Assembly: GCA_030625905.1 (NCBI GenBank)
Contig: DAOUQA010000032.1
Coordinates: forward strand, 1-14,334
DNA: 14,334 nucleotides
Source: Kiritimatiellales bacterium
GTDB lineage: Bacteria; Verrucomicrobiota; Kiritimatiellia; Kiritimatiellales; Pontiellaceae
Direction: 5' to 3'
The notes below the pieces were generated by a model. It saw nothing but the letters and a program-made list of their open reading frames with translations, was not told the origin of the DNA and ran no database searches. Of this stretch, positions 6,987-14,334 are shown one piece after another. Each line of letters begins with the position of its first letter. Positions within the stretch are counted from its first letter, which is position 1. A program made the translations under genes and the position numbers.

Positions 6987-9900
6987 ATGGGCAAAAGAAC
7001 CGACATTCATCATATTTTGATTATTGGCTCAGGGCCGATCGTGATTGGTCAGGCGTGCGAGTTTGATTATTCGGGCACTCAGGCCTGCAAGGCGTTGCGC
7101 GAGGAGGGATACACCGTCTCGCTCATCAACTCAAACCCAGCGACGATCATGACCGACCCCGCCACGGCCGACCGCACCTACATCGAGCCCATCACGCCTG
7201 AGGCGGTTGAAAAGATCATCATCAAGGAAAAGCCCGACGCGATTCTCCCCACCCTTGGCGGGCAGACCGCGCTCAACACCGCCATGAAGCTGGTTGAAAA
7301 AGGAATCCTTGAAAAACATGGCGTGGAAATGATTGGTGCAGACTACGATGCCATCATGCGCGGCGAGGAACGCGACCTCTTCAAAAAGGTGATGGCGGAA
7401 GCCGGCATTGAAACCCTCAAGAGCTTTGAGGCGCACAATCTTGACGAAGCCAAACGCGTCGCCACCAAAGAACTCGGCTTCCCGATTATCGTCCGCCCCT
7501 CCTTCACGCTCGGCGGCACCGGCGGCGGCATCGCCAAGAACATGGATGAGCTGATGGATATCGCCGAAGGCGGGCTGAAGGCCAGCCTGACCACCGAAGT
7601 CCTCCTCGAAGAGTCCGTGTTCGGCTGGAAAGAGTTCGAAATGGAGGTGATGCGCGACAAGAAGGACAACGCCGTCATTATCTGCTCCATCGAAAACATG
7701 GATCCGATGGGCATCCATACCGGCGACTCCATCACCGTTGCCCCGGCGCAGACCCTGACCGACCGCGAATACCAGATCATGCGCGATGCCTCCCTGAAGG
7801 TGCTGCGGGTCATCGGCGTTGAAACCGGTGGCTCCAACGTCCAATTTTGTATCCACCCCGACACCGGGCGCATGGCAATTATCGAAATGAACCCGCGTGT
7901 ATCGCGCTCCTCCGCCCTCGCCTCCAAAGCGACCGGTTTTCCGATCGCCAAACTGGCGGCTAAGCTGGCAGTGGGCTACACGCTCGACGAACTGCCCAAT
8001 GATATTACCAAGGAAACCCCGGCCTGCTTCGAACCGTCTATCGATTATGTCGTGACAAAACTGCCTCGTTTTACTTTCGAGAAATTCCCGGCGGCCGACA
8101 ACAAACTCGGCGTCAGCATGAAATCGGTTGGTGAAACCATGGCGATTGGGCGTAACTTTAAGGAGTCGCTCCAGAAAGCATTCCGATCCTTGGAAATCGG
8201 CGTCGACGGCCTCGACCTCAAGGCCGAATCTAAGGTCGATGAAGCTAAACTCGACAACTATCTGCTGACCACCTGCACCGAACGCACCATTGCCATTAAG
8301 ATGGCGCTTAAAAAGGGATACTCTATTGAGAAGATCCATAAGATGACCTACCTCGACCCATGGTTCATCGATCAGATTCTCCAAATCGTAGAGATCGAAA
8401 AGCAGATTGTTGATGCGGCCGAGCTGGATTATGACCTGCTGAAGTATGCCAAGAAAAATGGCTTCTCCGACGAGCAGATCGGTGTTTTGCGCGGCTGTGC
8501 CGGGAACGACATCCGCGCACTCCGTAAAGAGCTAGGCATCATCCCGGTCTATAGCCTTGTCGATACCTGTGCCGGAGAGTTCGAGGCCTCCACCCCCTAC
8601 TTCTACTCCTGCTACGCCGACCTCGACGAAACGCGCCAGACTGAAAAACAGAGCGTCATCGTTCTCGGCTCCGGCCCCAACCGCATCGGCCAGGGCATCG
8701 AGTTTGACTATTCCTGCGTCCACACCGTCAAGGCACTACGCGAAATGGGCTACGAGGCCATCATGGTCAACTCCAACCCGGAAACGGTTTCGACCGATTA
8801 CGACACCTCCGACAAGCTCTACTTCGAACCGCTCACTTTCGAAGACGTGATGAACATCTACGAAGCCGAAAAACCGCTCGGCATGATTGTCCAGATGGGC
8901 GGGCAAACCCCACTCAACCTGGCCGACCGCCTGTTTGAAGCCGGGGTTCCAATCCTTGGAACTTCACCGAAGAGCATTGCCGCAGCCGAAGACCGCGAGC
9001 TCTTTCGCCAGCTACTCAATAAGCTTGAACTCAAGCAGCCCGAAAGCGCAACGGCCCGGACGCTTGATGAAGCCAAGGCCATTGCCAAGCGCATAGGCTT
9101 GCCTGTCATGATCCGTCCGTCATTCGTACTCGGCGGCCGCGCCATGATGGTCGCCTACGAGGAGGAGGAACTCGAACCGTTCGTCAACGCCGCCTTTGCC
9201 GCCAGTCCCGACTTTCCGATACTGATCGACCGCTTCCTCGAACATGCCATCGAGGTAGACGTCGACCTCGTCTGCGACGGCAAGGATGTCTATGTCGGCG
9301 GCGTCATGGAACACGTCGAGGAAGCCGGCATCCATTCCGGCGACTCCGCCTGCTCGATCCCCCCCTACACCCTCTCCAGCGAGATGGTCGGGCGCATCAA
9401 AGCCGCCTGCACCGCCATGGCAATGGAAATTGGCGTGAAGGGTCTGATGAATGCACAGATCGCGATCAAGGATAACGAACTCTACATCATCGAAGTCAAC
9501 CCGCGCGCCTCGCGCACCGTTCCATACGTCAGCAAGGCAACCAACGTGCCGCTGGCAAACATCGCTACGCAGATTACCATGGGAAAAACAATCGAGGAAC
9601 TCGGATTGGTTGGCTTCGAACCCAGAATTGAGTGGTATGCCGTCAAGGAAGCCGTCTTTCCGTTCAACCGTTTTGCGGGCGTCGACCCGATCCTCGGACC
9701 GGAAATGAAATCCACAGGGGAAGTGATGGGTATCGACAAAACCTTCGAGCTCGCCTTCTGGAAAGCGGAAATCGCCGCGGGGCAGGTGTTGCCGACCAAA
9801 GGAACGATCTTCCTCAGCGCCAAGGATCGCGACAAGGACTGGATCGTTGAAATCGGCAAGGAGTTTTCCGAGATGGGCTTCAAGCTGATCGCCACCGAAG

Positions 9901-10193
9901 GCACGGCGCAGGCCTTGCACAATGCCGGGCTTGAAGTGTTGCTCACCCACAAGCTGGCGGACGACGGGAAGAATGTTATCGGCCTCATGAAGGAGAGCGG
10001 TGTGCAGTTGCTGATTAACACACCCAGCGGGCCGGTTGCCCGCGTGGACGAAATCAAGATCCGCTCCGAAGCCATCCTACGCGGCCTTCCGATCGTTACC
10101 ACCGAATCCGGCGCACACGCCACGGCCAAAGCCATCCGCTACATCGCCAGCAATGACTGGGACGTGAAACCAATTCAGGAATACCACGCTTAA
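6987..10193 (+). CDS. carB: Carbamoyl-phosphate synthase large subunit
   Basis: CarB makes carbamoyl phosphate from bicarbonate, two ATP and ammonia tunnelled from CarA. The 1068 residues cover the full tandem structure. The first ATP-grasp half (about 1-400) contains LINSNPATIMTD and E300-M-N302-P-R; an oligomerisation region follows. The second half (about 550-935) has MVNSNPETVSTD and E836-V-N838-P-R, and a C-terminal MGS-like allosteric domain starts near 940. In that domain T970, T973, K989, N1011 and T1012 sit at the positions used for UMP/IMP binding in the E. coli enzyme, while a following threonine is P1013, so nucleotide control is plausible but may be altered. The ATG follows GAGGA by six bases; this Shine-Dalgarno overlaps the end of the right repeat of the GxxExxY cassette. 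Confidence 0.98.
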   Translation: MGKRTDIHHILIIGSGPIVIGQACEFDYSGTQACKALREEGYTVSLINSNPATIMTDPATADRTYIEPITPEAVEKIIIKEKPDAILPTLGGQTALNTAMKLVEKGILEKHGVEMIGADYDAIMRGEERDLFKKVMAEAGIETLKSFEAHNLDEAKRVATKELGFPIIVRPSFTLGGTGGGIAKNMDELMDIAEGGLKASLTTEVLLEESVFGWKEFEMEVMRDKKDNAVIICSIENMDPMGIHTGDSITVAPAQTLTDREYQIMRDASLKVLRVIGVETGGSNVQFCIHPDTGRMAIIEMNPRVSRSSALASKATGFPIAKLAAKLAVGYTLDELPNDITKETPACFEPSIDYVVTKLPRFTFEKFPAADNKLGVSMKSVGETMAIGRNFKESLQKAFRSLEIGVDGLDLKAESKVDEAKLDNYLLTTCTERTIAIKMALKKGYSIEKIHKMTYLDPWFIDQILQIVEIEKQIVDAAELDYDLLKYAKKNGFSDEQIGVLRGCAGNDIRALRKELGIIPVYSLVDTCAGEFEASTPYFYSCYADLDETRQTEKQSVIVLGSGPNRIGQGIEFDYSCVHTVKALREMGYEAIMVNSNPETVSTDYDTSDKLYFEPLTFEDVMNIYEAEKPLGMIVQMGGQTPLNLADRLFEAGVPILGTSPKSIAAAEDRELFRQLLNKLELKQPESATARTLDEAKAIAKRIGLPVMIRPSFVLGGRAMMVAYEEEELEPFVNAAFAASPDFPILIDRFLEHAIEVDVDLVCDGKDVYVGGVMEHVEEAGIHSGDSACSIPPYTLSSEMVGRIKAACTAMAMEIGVKGLMNAQIAIKDNELYIIEVNPRASRTVPYVSKATNVPLANIATQITMGKTIEELGLVGFEPRIEWYAVKEAVFPFNRFAGVDPILGPEMKSTGEVMGIDKTFELAFWKAEIAAGQVLPTKGTIFLSAKDRDKDWIVEIGKEFSEMGFKLIATEGTAQALHNAGLEVLLTHKLADDGKNVIGLMKESGVQLLINTPSGPVARVDEIKIRSEAILRGLPIVTTESGAHATAKAIRYIASNDWDVKPIQEYHA

Positions 10194-10215
10194 AGACGAG
10201 CTATAAACCTGAAAG

Positions 10216-10248
10216 AAAAGCATCCGTGCTGTTATTGCGGGTGTTTTT
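10216..10248 (+). terminator. Intrinsic terminator of carB
   Basis: AAAAGCATCCG pairs with CGGGTGTTTTT (11 pairs including two G-U) around an 11-base loop, and the T-run 10244-10248 ends the stem. It begins 23 bp after the carB stop. Confidence 0.65.
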
Positions 10249-10293
10249 GAACTCGGGAAAGAAAACCGGGTCGATGCCTTTGAACTTTGATAC

Positions 10294-10325
10294 AAGAGAG
10301 GGTTTCTTTCTCCTTTCCCTCTCTT
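10294..10325. other. Perfect 9-bp hairpin between convergent carB and lpxK
   Basis: AAGAGAGGG (10294-10302) and CCCTCTCTT (10317-10325) pair exactly around a 14-base pyrimidine-rich loop. It lies 15 bp beyond the lpxK stop on the minus strand, so it may end or protect the lpxK transcript. It lacks a T-run on either strand. Confidence 0.4.
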
Positions 10326-10339
10326 ACGAGGCGGGCACC

Positions 10340-11542
10340 CTAAACAGCCGCCTTTTTTTTCCCATTCTCGCGCGGCGATTTGAAGCAAATGCGGGCGATC
10401 CAATCCATGAACTCCTCTTCCCCGCTGAACATCTCGATTTCAACACGCATGAAGAGGATGGGGATATCCAACCGATCGACAAAGGGAAAGCGTACGGCAT
10501 CCTTCTCGGTGGTCAGGATGGCCTCGGCCCCGCATTTGATGCTCCGGTTGATGGTGTTGATGATTTCCTGCTGGCTAAAACGGTGATGGTCGGTAAAGCG
10601 TCGCGTATATACAATCTCCGCGCCAAATTCGCGGAGTGCATTTTCAAAACTTTCAGGCACGGCAATTCCCGAAACCGCCGCGATTTTCATGCCCTTTAGT
10701 CGATCAAGGCCATACGTTGTTTCGCCGAAAACATTCTTGAGATATTTAGCGGCGTGGCGACACTCGGAAATCTCGGCGTGGGGATTCAATCTGCGCAGAT
10801 GTTCCTTGAGTTCCGGTGCGCCCCCTTCGGTGCATTTTGTGATGAAGATGAAACCCGCTCGCTTAATGTTGCGCATCGGTTCGCGCAGGAGCCCGCGGGG
10901 CAACAGGTGGCCTCCGCCAAACGGATTGGTCTGGTCAACCAAGGCGATATCGAGACGATGGCCAAGCTTCAGGTACTGGAACCCGTCGTCGAGAATCAGG
11001 GTGTCGCACCCCAATTCCTTGATGGCGTATTTACCGGCCTTTACGCGATCCTTGTCGACCACCACAGAGACCTCCGGCAGATTGGAGGCGAGCATGTAGG
11101 GCTCGTCGCCAGCCGTATGGGAATCGAGCAGGAGCCGTTTTCCATCGGATACCACGCGCGGCGGGGTTTCGATCTTGCCCGTGGTGATGCGCTGGGTCAT
11201 CTTTTGCAGGAACGGAAGTTCCTTGCTCTTGTAGCCCCGGCTAAGAATGGCAACCTTGCGCCCCTGCTGTTGCAGGTTGCGTGCAAAAACCTCCACCACG
11301 GGGGTCTTTCCGGTTCCACCCACCGTCAGGTTTCCAACACTAATAACCTGGCAACCCAGTGTATTCGGGCGGATGATGCGGTGGTGGTAGAGCCACAATC
11401 GCACCTGTACGATGACCGTGAATATCCAGGAAAGTGCCTGCAAAATCCCGCGCAACATCGTTACGGTATTGCCCTCGCGACGCCCCTCGATTACGTCGAG
11501 CAGGTACACTTCTATCTGTTCGATTTTCTGTTTGTTAACCAT
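10340..11542 (-). CDS. lpxK: Tetraacyldisaccharide 4'-kinase (lipid A synthesis)
   Basis: LpxK phosphorylates the 4' position of the lipid A disaccharide at the inner face of the inner membrane, which implies an LPS-bearing outer membrane. A hydrophobic N-terminal helix (about 32-52) precedes the Walker A loop VGGTGKT (74-80). Family motifs follow in order: SRGYKSK (101-107), GDEPYML (145-151), DDGFQ (185-189), LLPRGLLREP (213-222), DHHRFS (318-323) and TTEKDAVRF (344-352). At 400 residues it is longer than the usual ~310-370 because about 30 charged residues precede the membrane helix. An internal ATG (residue 29, MLRGILQ) is an alternative start. No strong Shine-Dalgarno is seen at either. 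A run of eight A codes the C-terminal lysines. Confidence 0.95.
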   Translation of the reverse strand: MVNKQKIEQIEVYLLDVIEGRREGNTVTMLRGILQALSWIFTVIVQVRLWLYHHRIIRPNTLGCQVISVGNLTVGGTGKTPVVEVFARNLQQQGRKVAILSRGYKSKELPFLQKMTQRITTGKIETPPRVVSDGKRLLLDSHTAGDEPYMLASNLPEVSVVVDKDRVKAGKYAIKELGCDTLILDDGFQYLKLGHRLDIALVDQTNPFGGGHLLPRGLLREPMRNIKRAGFIFITKCTEGGAPELKEHLRRLNPHAEISECRHAAKYLKNVFGETTYGLDRLKGMKIAAVSGIAVPESFENALREFGAEIVYTRRFTDHHRFSQQEIINTINRSIKCGAEAILTTEKDAVRFPFVDRLDIPILFMRVEIEMFSGEEEFMDWIARICFKSPRENGKKKAAV

Positions 11543-11651
11543 GCTTCGGAATTAGTTGGAATTGGCGCGACTATATACCCGATGGAACCGGTTCTTCAAG
11601 GCGGGACTGATGGACATAAAAAAAGGCTAAATCCCTTTTTCGGGCAAGGTC

Positions 11652-11756
11652 AACAGGTGTAGACCGAATGTTGAAATGGTGTGGCACCGGCTTCCATTCT
11701 GATGGAGCCGGTTGCGTGCTCCCGCAGACGGGAAGCGCGCGCTACACCTGTTTTTT
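11652..11756. repeat. Cloverleaf-like structured element with T-tract
   Basis: AACAGGTGTAG (11652-11662) and its exact reverse complement (11742-11752) enclose two further hairpins: ACCGGC-TCCAT with ATGGAGCCGGT (11686-11712, TCTG loop, one bulged T) and GCGTGCTCCCG with CGGG-AGCGCGC (11714-11740, CAGA loop, one bulged A, one G-T pair). TTTTTT at 11751-11756 follows on the plus strand. It may be a miniature mobile or REP-type repeat, or a small RNA of about 105 nt on the plus strand. A partial copy, GATGGAACCGGTT at 11581-11593, matches GATGGAGCCGGTT at 11701-11713 in 12 of 13 bases. No gene is seen in the 308-bp gap 11543-11850, where this element and the metK terminator lie. Confidence 0.55.
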
Positions 11757-11797
11757 CTCTAACTCATTATCTCATCCCCGGAACTGGGCTATGAACC

Positions 11798-11827
11798 AAA
11801 AAAGGCGCCCCGCTTGCGCGGAGCACC
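11798..11827 (-). terminator. Intrinsic terminator of metK
   Basis: On the minus strand GGTGCTCCGC and GCGGGGCGCC form a 10-bp stem (two G-U pairs) with a GCAA tetraloop, followed by six T. It starts 23 bp after the metK stop. Confidence 0.85.
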
Positions 11828-11850
11828 TTCTCAAGCATTGCCAAACGACT

Positions 11851-13038
11851 TTACAGGTTAAGAGCCTCGCGCAGCACGTCAACCTTATCGGTCTTTTCCC
11901 ATGGGAATTGCGGTCGACCAAAGTGGCCATAGGCCGCGGAGTCGAGGTAGTTCCATCCGTTCGGTGCCAGTAGGCCGAGGTCGGCGATCAATGCGCTCGG
12001 GCGGAAGTCGAAGATATCGCCCGCCTTGAGCACTTCCTCGATCAAGTGGTCGTCCATCTTGCCCGTACCGTAGGTTTCGACGTTGATGCTCAAGGGCTTG
12101 GGTACGCCGATGGCGTAGGCCACTTGGATTTCGCACTTGTCGGCCAAGTCGGCGGCCACGATATTCTTGGCGGCATAGCGGGAATAGTACGCCGCCGAGC
12201 GGTCGACCTTCGACGGATCCTTTCCGGAGAAGGCACCCCCGCCGTGGCTCCCCACCCCGCCGTAGGTATCGACGATTATCTTGCGGCCGGTCACTCCGGC
12301 ATCGCCGTGCGGCCCGCCAATCACAAACTTGCCGGTTGGATTGATGTAATATTCCGTGTCGGCCTTGAGCAGGCCGGTCGGAGCCAATACATCCTTGCAG
12401 ATCTTGATCAGGTCTGCGCGGATCTGCTCCAGCGAGACATCGTCGGTCTGGTGGGAAATAACCACGGTCTCGATCGACTTTGGCTTGCCGTCGATATGGA
12501 GAATGGAAACCTGCGATTTGGAGTCGGGGCGCAGGTAGGGAATCGTTCCGGCCTTGCGGATTTTCTGCAACTCGTAGAGCAAGCGGTGGCTGTAGGCAAT
12601 CGGCGCGGGCATCAACTCCTTGGTGGCGTTGCTGGCATAACCAAACATCATGCCCTGATCGCCCGCGCCCTGCTCATTAAAAAGGCCTTCGCCTTCGGTC
12701 ACACCTTGCGAAATATCGGGCGACTGCCCGTGCAAACGGTTGATATATTCAAAGCTGTCGGCATTGAACATTAGTTCCTCACGGTCATAGCCGATGTCGC
12801 GCACCACTTGGCGGGCAACCGACTCGGGATCAACCTTGTCCCATCCCGCGCAAGTGATTTCACCGGCATTGACCACCAGATTGGTCGTCGTCAGTGTTTC
12901 GCAAGCCACCCGGCTTCTCGGATCCTGCGCCATGCAGGCATCGAGAATGGCATCGGAAATCTGGTCGCATACCTTGTCCGGATGCCCCTCGGAAACCGAC
13001 TCGGAAGTAAAAACATGGTCTGCTCGTATTTTGCTCAT
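11851..13038 (-). CDS. metK: S-adenosylmethionine synthetase
   Basis: MetK makes S-adenosylmethionine from methionine and ATP in the cytosol. The 395-residue length is typical of bacterial enzymes. The N-terminal domain has FTSESVSEGHPDKVCDQISD starting at residue 10, with the conserved EGHPDK. The signature GAGDQGMMFGYA lies at 124-135, and the phosphate-binding GGGAFSGKDPSKVDRS loop starts at residue 266. The ATG at 13038 has AGAGG six bases upstream. No SAM riboswitch of a class I recognise is visible in the leader. A strong terminator lies just downstream, so metK is probably transcribed alone, starting from the 288-bp gap shared with the divergent HAD gene. Confidence 0.98.
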   Translation of the reverse strand: MSKIRADHVFTSESVSEGHPDKVCDQISDAILDACMAQDPRSRVACETLTTTNLVVNAGEITCAGWDKVDPESVARQVVRDIGYDREELMFNADSFEYINRLHGQSPDISQGVTEGEGLFNEQGAGDQGMMFGYASNATKELMPAPIAYSHRLLYELQKIRKAGTIPYLRPDSKSQVSILHIDGKPKSIETVVISHQTDDVSLEQIRADLIKICKDVLAPTGLLKADTEYYINPTGKFVIGGPHGDAGVTGRKIIVDTYGGVGSHGGGAFSGKDPSKVDRSAAYYSRYAAKNIVAADLADKCEIQVAYAIGVPKPLSINVETYGTGKMDDHLIEEVLKAGDIFDFRPSALIADLGLLAPNGWNYLDSAAYGHFGRPQFPWEKTDKVDVLREALNL

Positions 13039-13141
13039 AAAGAACCTCTATTCGTTTATTCGGATTAATGGATATAATGCAAAATTTAGCGAACCGCCCC
13101 CTTTGATACGATAAAAAACATGGAAAATCTACTGCGTCCTC

Positions 13142-13232
13142 CAGTCCGGGGATATCACCGACCGTGCGTCCCCTGAATTGAAGCAGGAAGCCAAAGCTAC
13201 AGGTGCGCACGCCCACCGAAGAACTGTTTTTT
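13142..13232 (+). ncRNA. Candidate rod-like structured RNA with terminal T-tract
   Basis: Nested complementary blocks give a long rod on the plus strand: CAGT (13142-13145) with ACTG (13223-13226), CGG (13147-13149) with CCG (13216-13218), CGTGCG (13163-13168) with CGCACG (13206-13211), and CCTG (13172-13175) with CAGG (13200-13203). The stem ends directly in TTTTTT (13227-13232), as an intrinsic terminator would. A large asymmetric internal loop lies on the 5' side (about 13152-13162). TTGATA (13103-13108) and TCTACT (13128-13133) could form a promoter, but the 19-bp spacing is poor. It does not match 6S RNA, SRP RNA or a SAM riboswitch convincingly. Read on the minus strand it would be the metK leader, the main alternative. 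Confidence 0.35.
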
Positions 13233-13274
13233 CGTGACATTAAGCTTTGTCATTCTTCTTTACCCGCTCCAGGC

Positions 13275-13303
13275 TTGACCGCCCACCCGACTCGATCTAC
13301 TGT
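13275..13303 (+). promoter_or_regulatory. Possible promoter of the HAD hydrolase gene
   Basis: TTGACC (five of six matches) is followed after exactly 17 bp by TACTGT (three of six), predicting a start near 13310 and a leader of about 17 nt. Confidence 0.35.
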
Positions 13304-13326
13304 TTCCTGCCATTGGAAGCCCCTAT

Positions 13327-14214
13327 ATGGAAGAATTCACAAAAGACGACCTGATCAACTTTCTCCCAAGGTTCGAAACCTTCGTTGGCATCGACTCCGA
13401 TGGCTGTGTATTCGACACCATGGAAATCAAGCAAAAGGATTTTTTCCACCCGGCGATCATCCATCACTGGAAACTGGAGGCCATCGAACCGCAGGTACGC
13501 GCCGCCGCCGAATTCATCTACCTCTACTCCACCTTCCGCGGCCTCAACCGCTTCCTCGGCCTCTGCAAGACCTTCGAATTGCTCAATGATTGGCCGGAAG
13601 CACGCGACAAGGCCGATCTTCCTGATCCGACCGCCCTTCGGACCTTCTGCGATTCCGGCCAGCCTCTCAGCAACGCCACCATCAAAATAGAGGCAGAGCG
13701 AACCGGTAGCAACCTGCTGGCCAAGGCCTACGACTGGAGTGTCGAGCTAAACAAAGACATCGACCAAAAGATGCCTGACCCGCCGCCCTTCCAGGGAGTG
13801 GAAGCGGCGCTGAAGCGGATCTCGGAAAATTCCGACGCCATTGTTATTTCCCAAACCCAGGCCGGCGCCCTTCTCAAGGACTGGCATCGCGACGACTTGG
13901 CAAGATATGTTTCCGTCATTGCCGGTCCCGAGATGGGAAGCAAGATCGACCATTTCACCATGGCCGTCGTCAACCGCTATCCCGCCAACGCCATCCTGAT
14001 GGTCGGCGATGCCCCCGGCGACCTCGCCACCGCCCAAGCCATCGGCTGCAACTTTTTCCCGATCAACCCCAGCCGCGAAACCGAAAGCTGGAAACGTTTC
14101 ATGGATGAAGCCTATGCCCTGTTTTTATCGGGCGGGTTTTCGGAAGGATACCAGCAGCAACTCAACCACGAATTCAAAGCACTACTACCGGGAACACCAC
14201 CTTGGAAACAATAG
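13327..14214 (+). CDS. HAD-superfamily hydrolase, substrate unknown
   Basis: The 295-residue protein has all HAD motifs: nucleophile motif FVGIDSDGCVFDT with D23 and D25, motif II S175 in AIVISQT, a likely motif III lysine K206 in GSKIDHF, and motif IV VGDAPGDLATA with D228 and D232. It should therefore be a magnesium-dependent phosphohydrolase or related phosphotransferase acting in the cytosol. A large helical insertion between motifs I and II (about 31-160) forms the cap that would set substrate choice; I cannot name the substrate. The ATG has GGAAG nine bases upstream. It is divergent from metK. In contrast to the degenerate HAD-like gene at 2033-2737, its active site is complete. Confidence 0.9.
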   Translation: MEEFTKDDLINFLPRFETFVGIDSDGCVFDTMEIKQKDFFHPAIIHHWKLEAIEPQVRAAAEFIYLYSTFRGLNRFLGLCKTFELLNDWPEARDKADLPDPTALRTFCDSGQPLSNATIKIEAERTGSNLLAKAYDWSVELNKDIDQKMPDPPPFQGVEAALKRISENSDAIVISQTQAGALLKDWHRDDLARYVSVIAGPEMGSKIDHFTMAVVNRYPANAILMVGDAPGDLATAQAIGCNFFPINPSRETESWKRFMDEAYALFLSGGFSEGYQQQLNHEFKALLPGTPPWKQ

Positions 14215-14263
14215 AGATTGAACCCCGAAATATATGATTGGAAGTGAATAGCGACCAATCTCC

Positions 14264-14311
14264 ACACGAAATTCCATTTCAGTCGCAACTTTTCGTGTAT
14301 TTCGTGGTTAA
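14264..14311. repeat. CACGAAA-type intergenic repeat
   Basis: ACACGAAA (14264-14271) and TTTCGTGT (14291-14298) are an exact inverted pair. GTATTTCGTGGTTAA (14297-14311) is the exact reverse complement of 962-976, showing that the unit is dispersed in this genome. Confidence 0.5.
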
Positions 14312-14326
14312 GAGAAGGTTACCGCC

Positions 14327-14334
14327 ATGGAAAT
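14327..14334 (+). CDS. Possible start of a further gene, cut by the window edge
   Basis: An ATG at 14327 is preceded by AGAAGG at a spacing of eight bases. Only two codons are visible, so nothing can be said of the product. Confidence 0.25.

Noticed and set aside
7131..8384. A 417-codon open frame antisense to carB
   Set aside because: It lies entirely on the opposite strand of a well-conserved gene and shows no family motif; codon bias of carB explains the absence of stops.
10754..11662. A 302-codon plus-strand frame across lpxK
   Set aside because: Antisense to the complete lpxK with all motifs; the apparent length follows from lpxK codon use.
13142..13232. 6S RNA or SRP RNA
   Set aside because: Too short for 6S, and the SRP apical GGAA loop with its flanking conserved bases is absent despite a weak resemblance around 13181-13197.
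13039..13326. A known SAM riboswitch in front of metK
   Set aside because: I looked on the minus strand for the conserved cores of SAM-I, SAM-II and SMK types and found none; kept only as an unassigned structure.

Overview
The window looks like chromosomal DNA of a Gram-negative bacterium. It is moderately GC-rich, encodes the lipid A kinase LpxK, and mixes housekeeping biosynthesis genes with intergenic repeat relics and two small accessory genes of the ORF6N and GxxExxY types. That mixture is what I would expect of the PVC group (Verrucomicrobiota/Kiritimatiellota, Pontiella-like), but this is inference; no rRNA or other phylogenetic marker is present.

Layout. Positions 1-2737 carry three minus-strand genes: a small single-pass membrane protein (175-609), mazG (1165-1965) and a HAD-fold protein whose catalytic aspartates appear lost (2033-2737). 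The 555 bp between the membrane protein and mazG hold only repeat debris, including a clear inverted-repeat pair. A 330 bp gap with tandem heptamers leads to a plus-strand run: carA (3068-4171), an ORF6N-domain gene (4372-4932), guaA (4967-6514), a GxxExxY-family gene (6557-6934) and carB (6987-10193), ending at a terminator. Convergent to it are lpxK (10340-11542) and metK (11851-13038) on the minus strand. The window ends with an intact HAD hydrolase (13327-14214, plus strand) and possibly the start of another gene.

How the genes fit together. CarA and CarB form the glutamine-dependent carbamoyl-phosphate synthetase for pyrimidine and arginine synthesis. GuaA makes GMP. MazG removes non-canonical NTPs and MetK makes S-adenosylmethionine, so much of the region concerns nucleotide and cofactor supply. 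The two CarAB subunit genes are separated by guaA and by two accessory genes. The GxxExxY gene sits between 38-bp imperfect inverted repeats that begin two bases after the guaA stop and run into the carB Shine-Dalgarno sequence. The ORF6N gene is accompanied by three copies of a TATCACAA-n-TTGTGATA palindrome, one of them inside its own coding sequence.

The strongest candidates for undescribed biology are the ORF6N gene with its palindromes, the inverted-repeat GxxExxY cassette, two structured elements bracketing metK (a cloverleaf-like element at 11652-11756 and a rod-like hairpin at 13142-13232, both followed by a T6 tract on the plus strand), and the degenerate HAD protein. I see no CRISPR array, tRNA, rRNA, transposase or phage structural gene.
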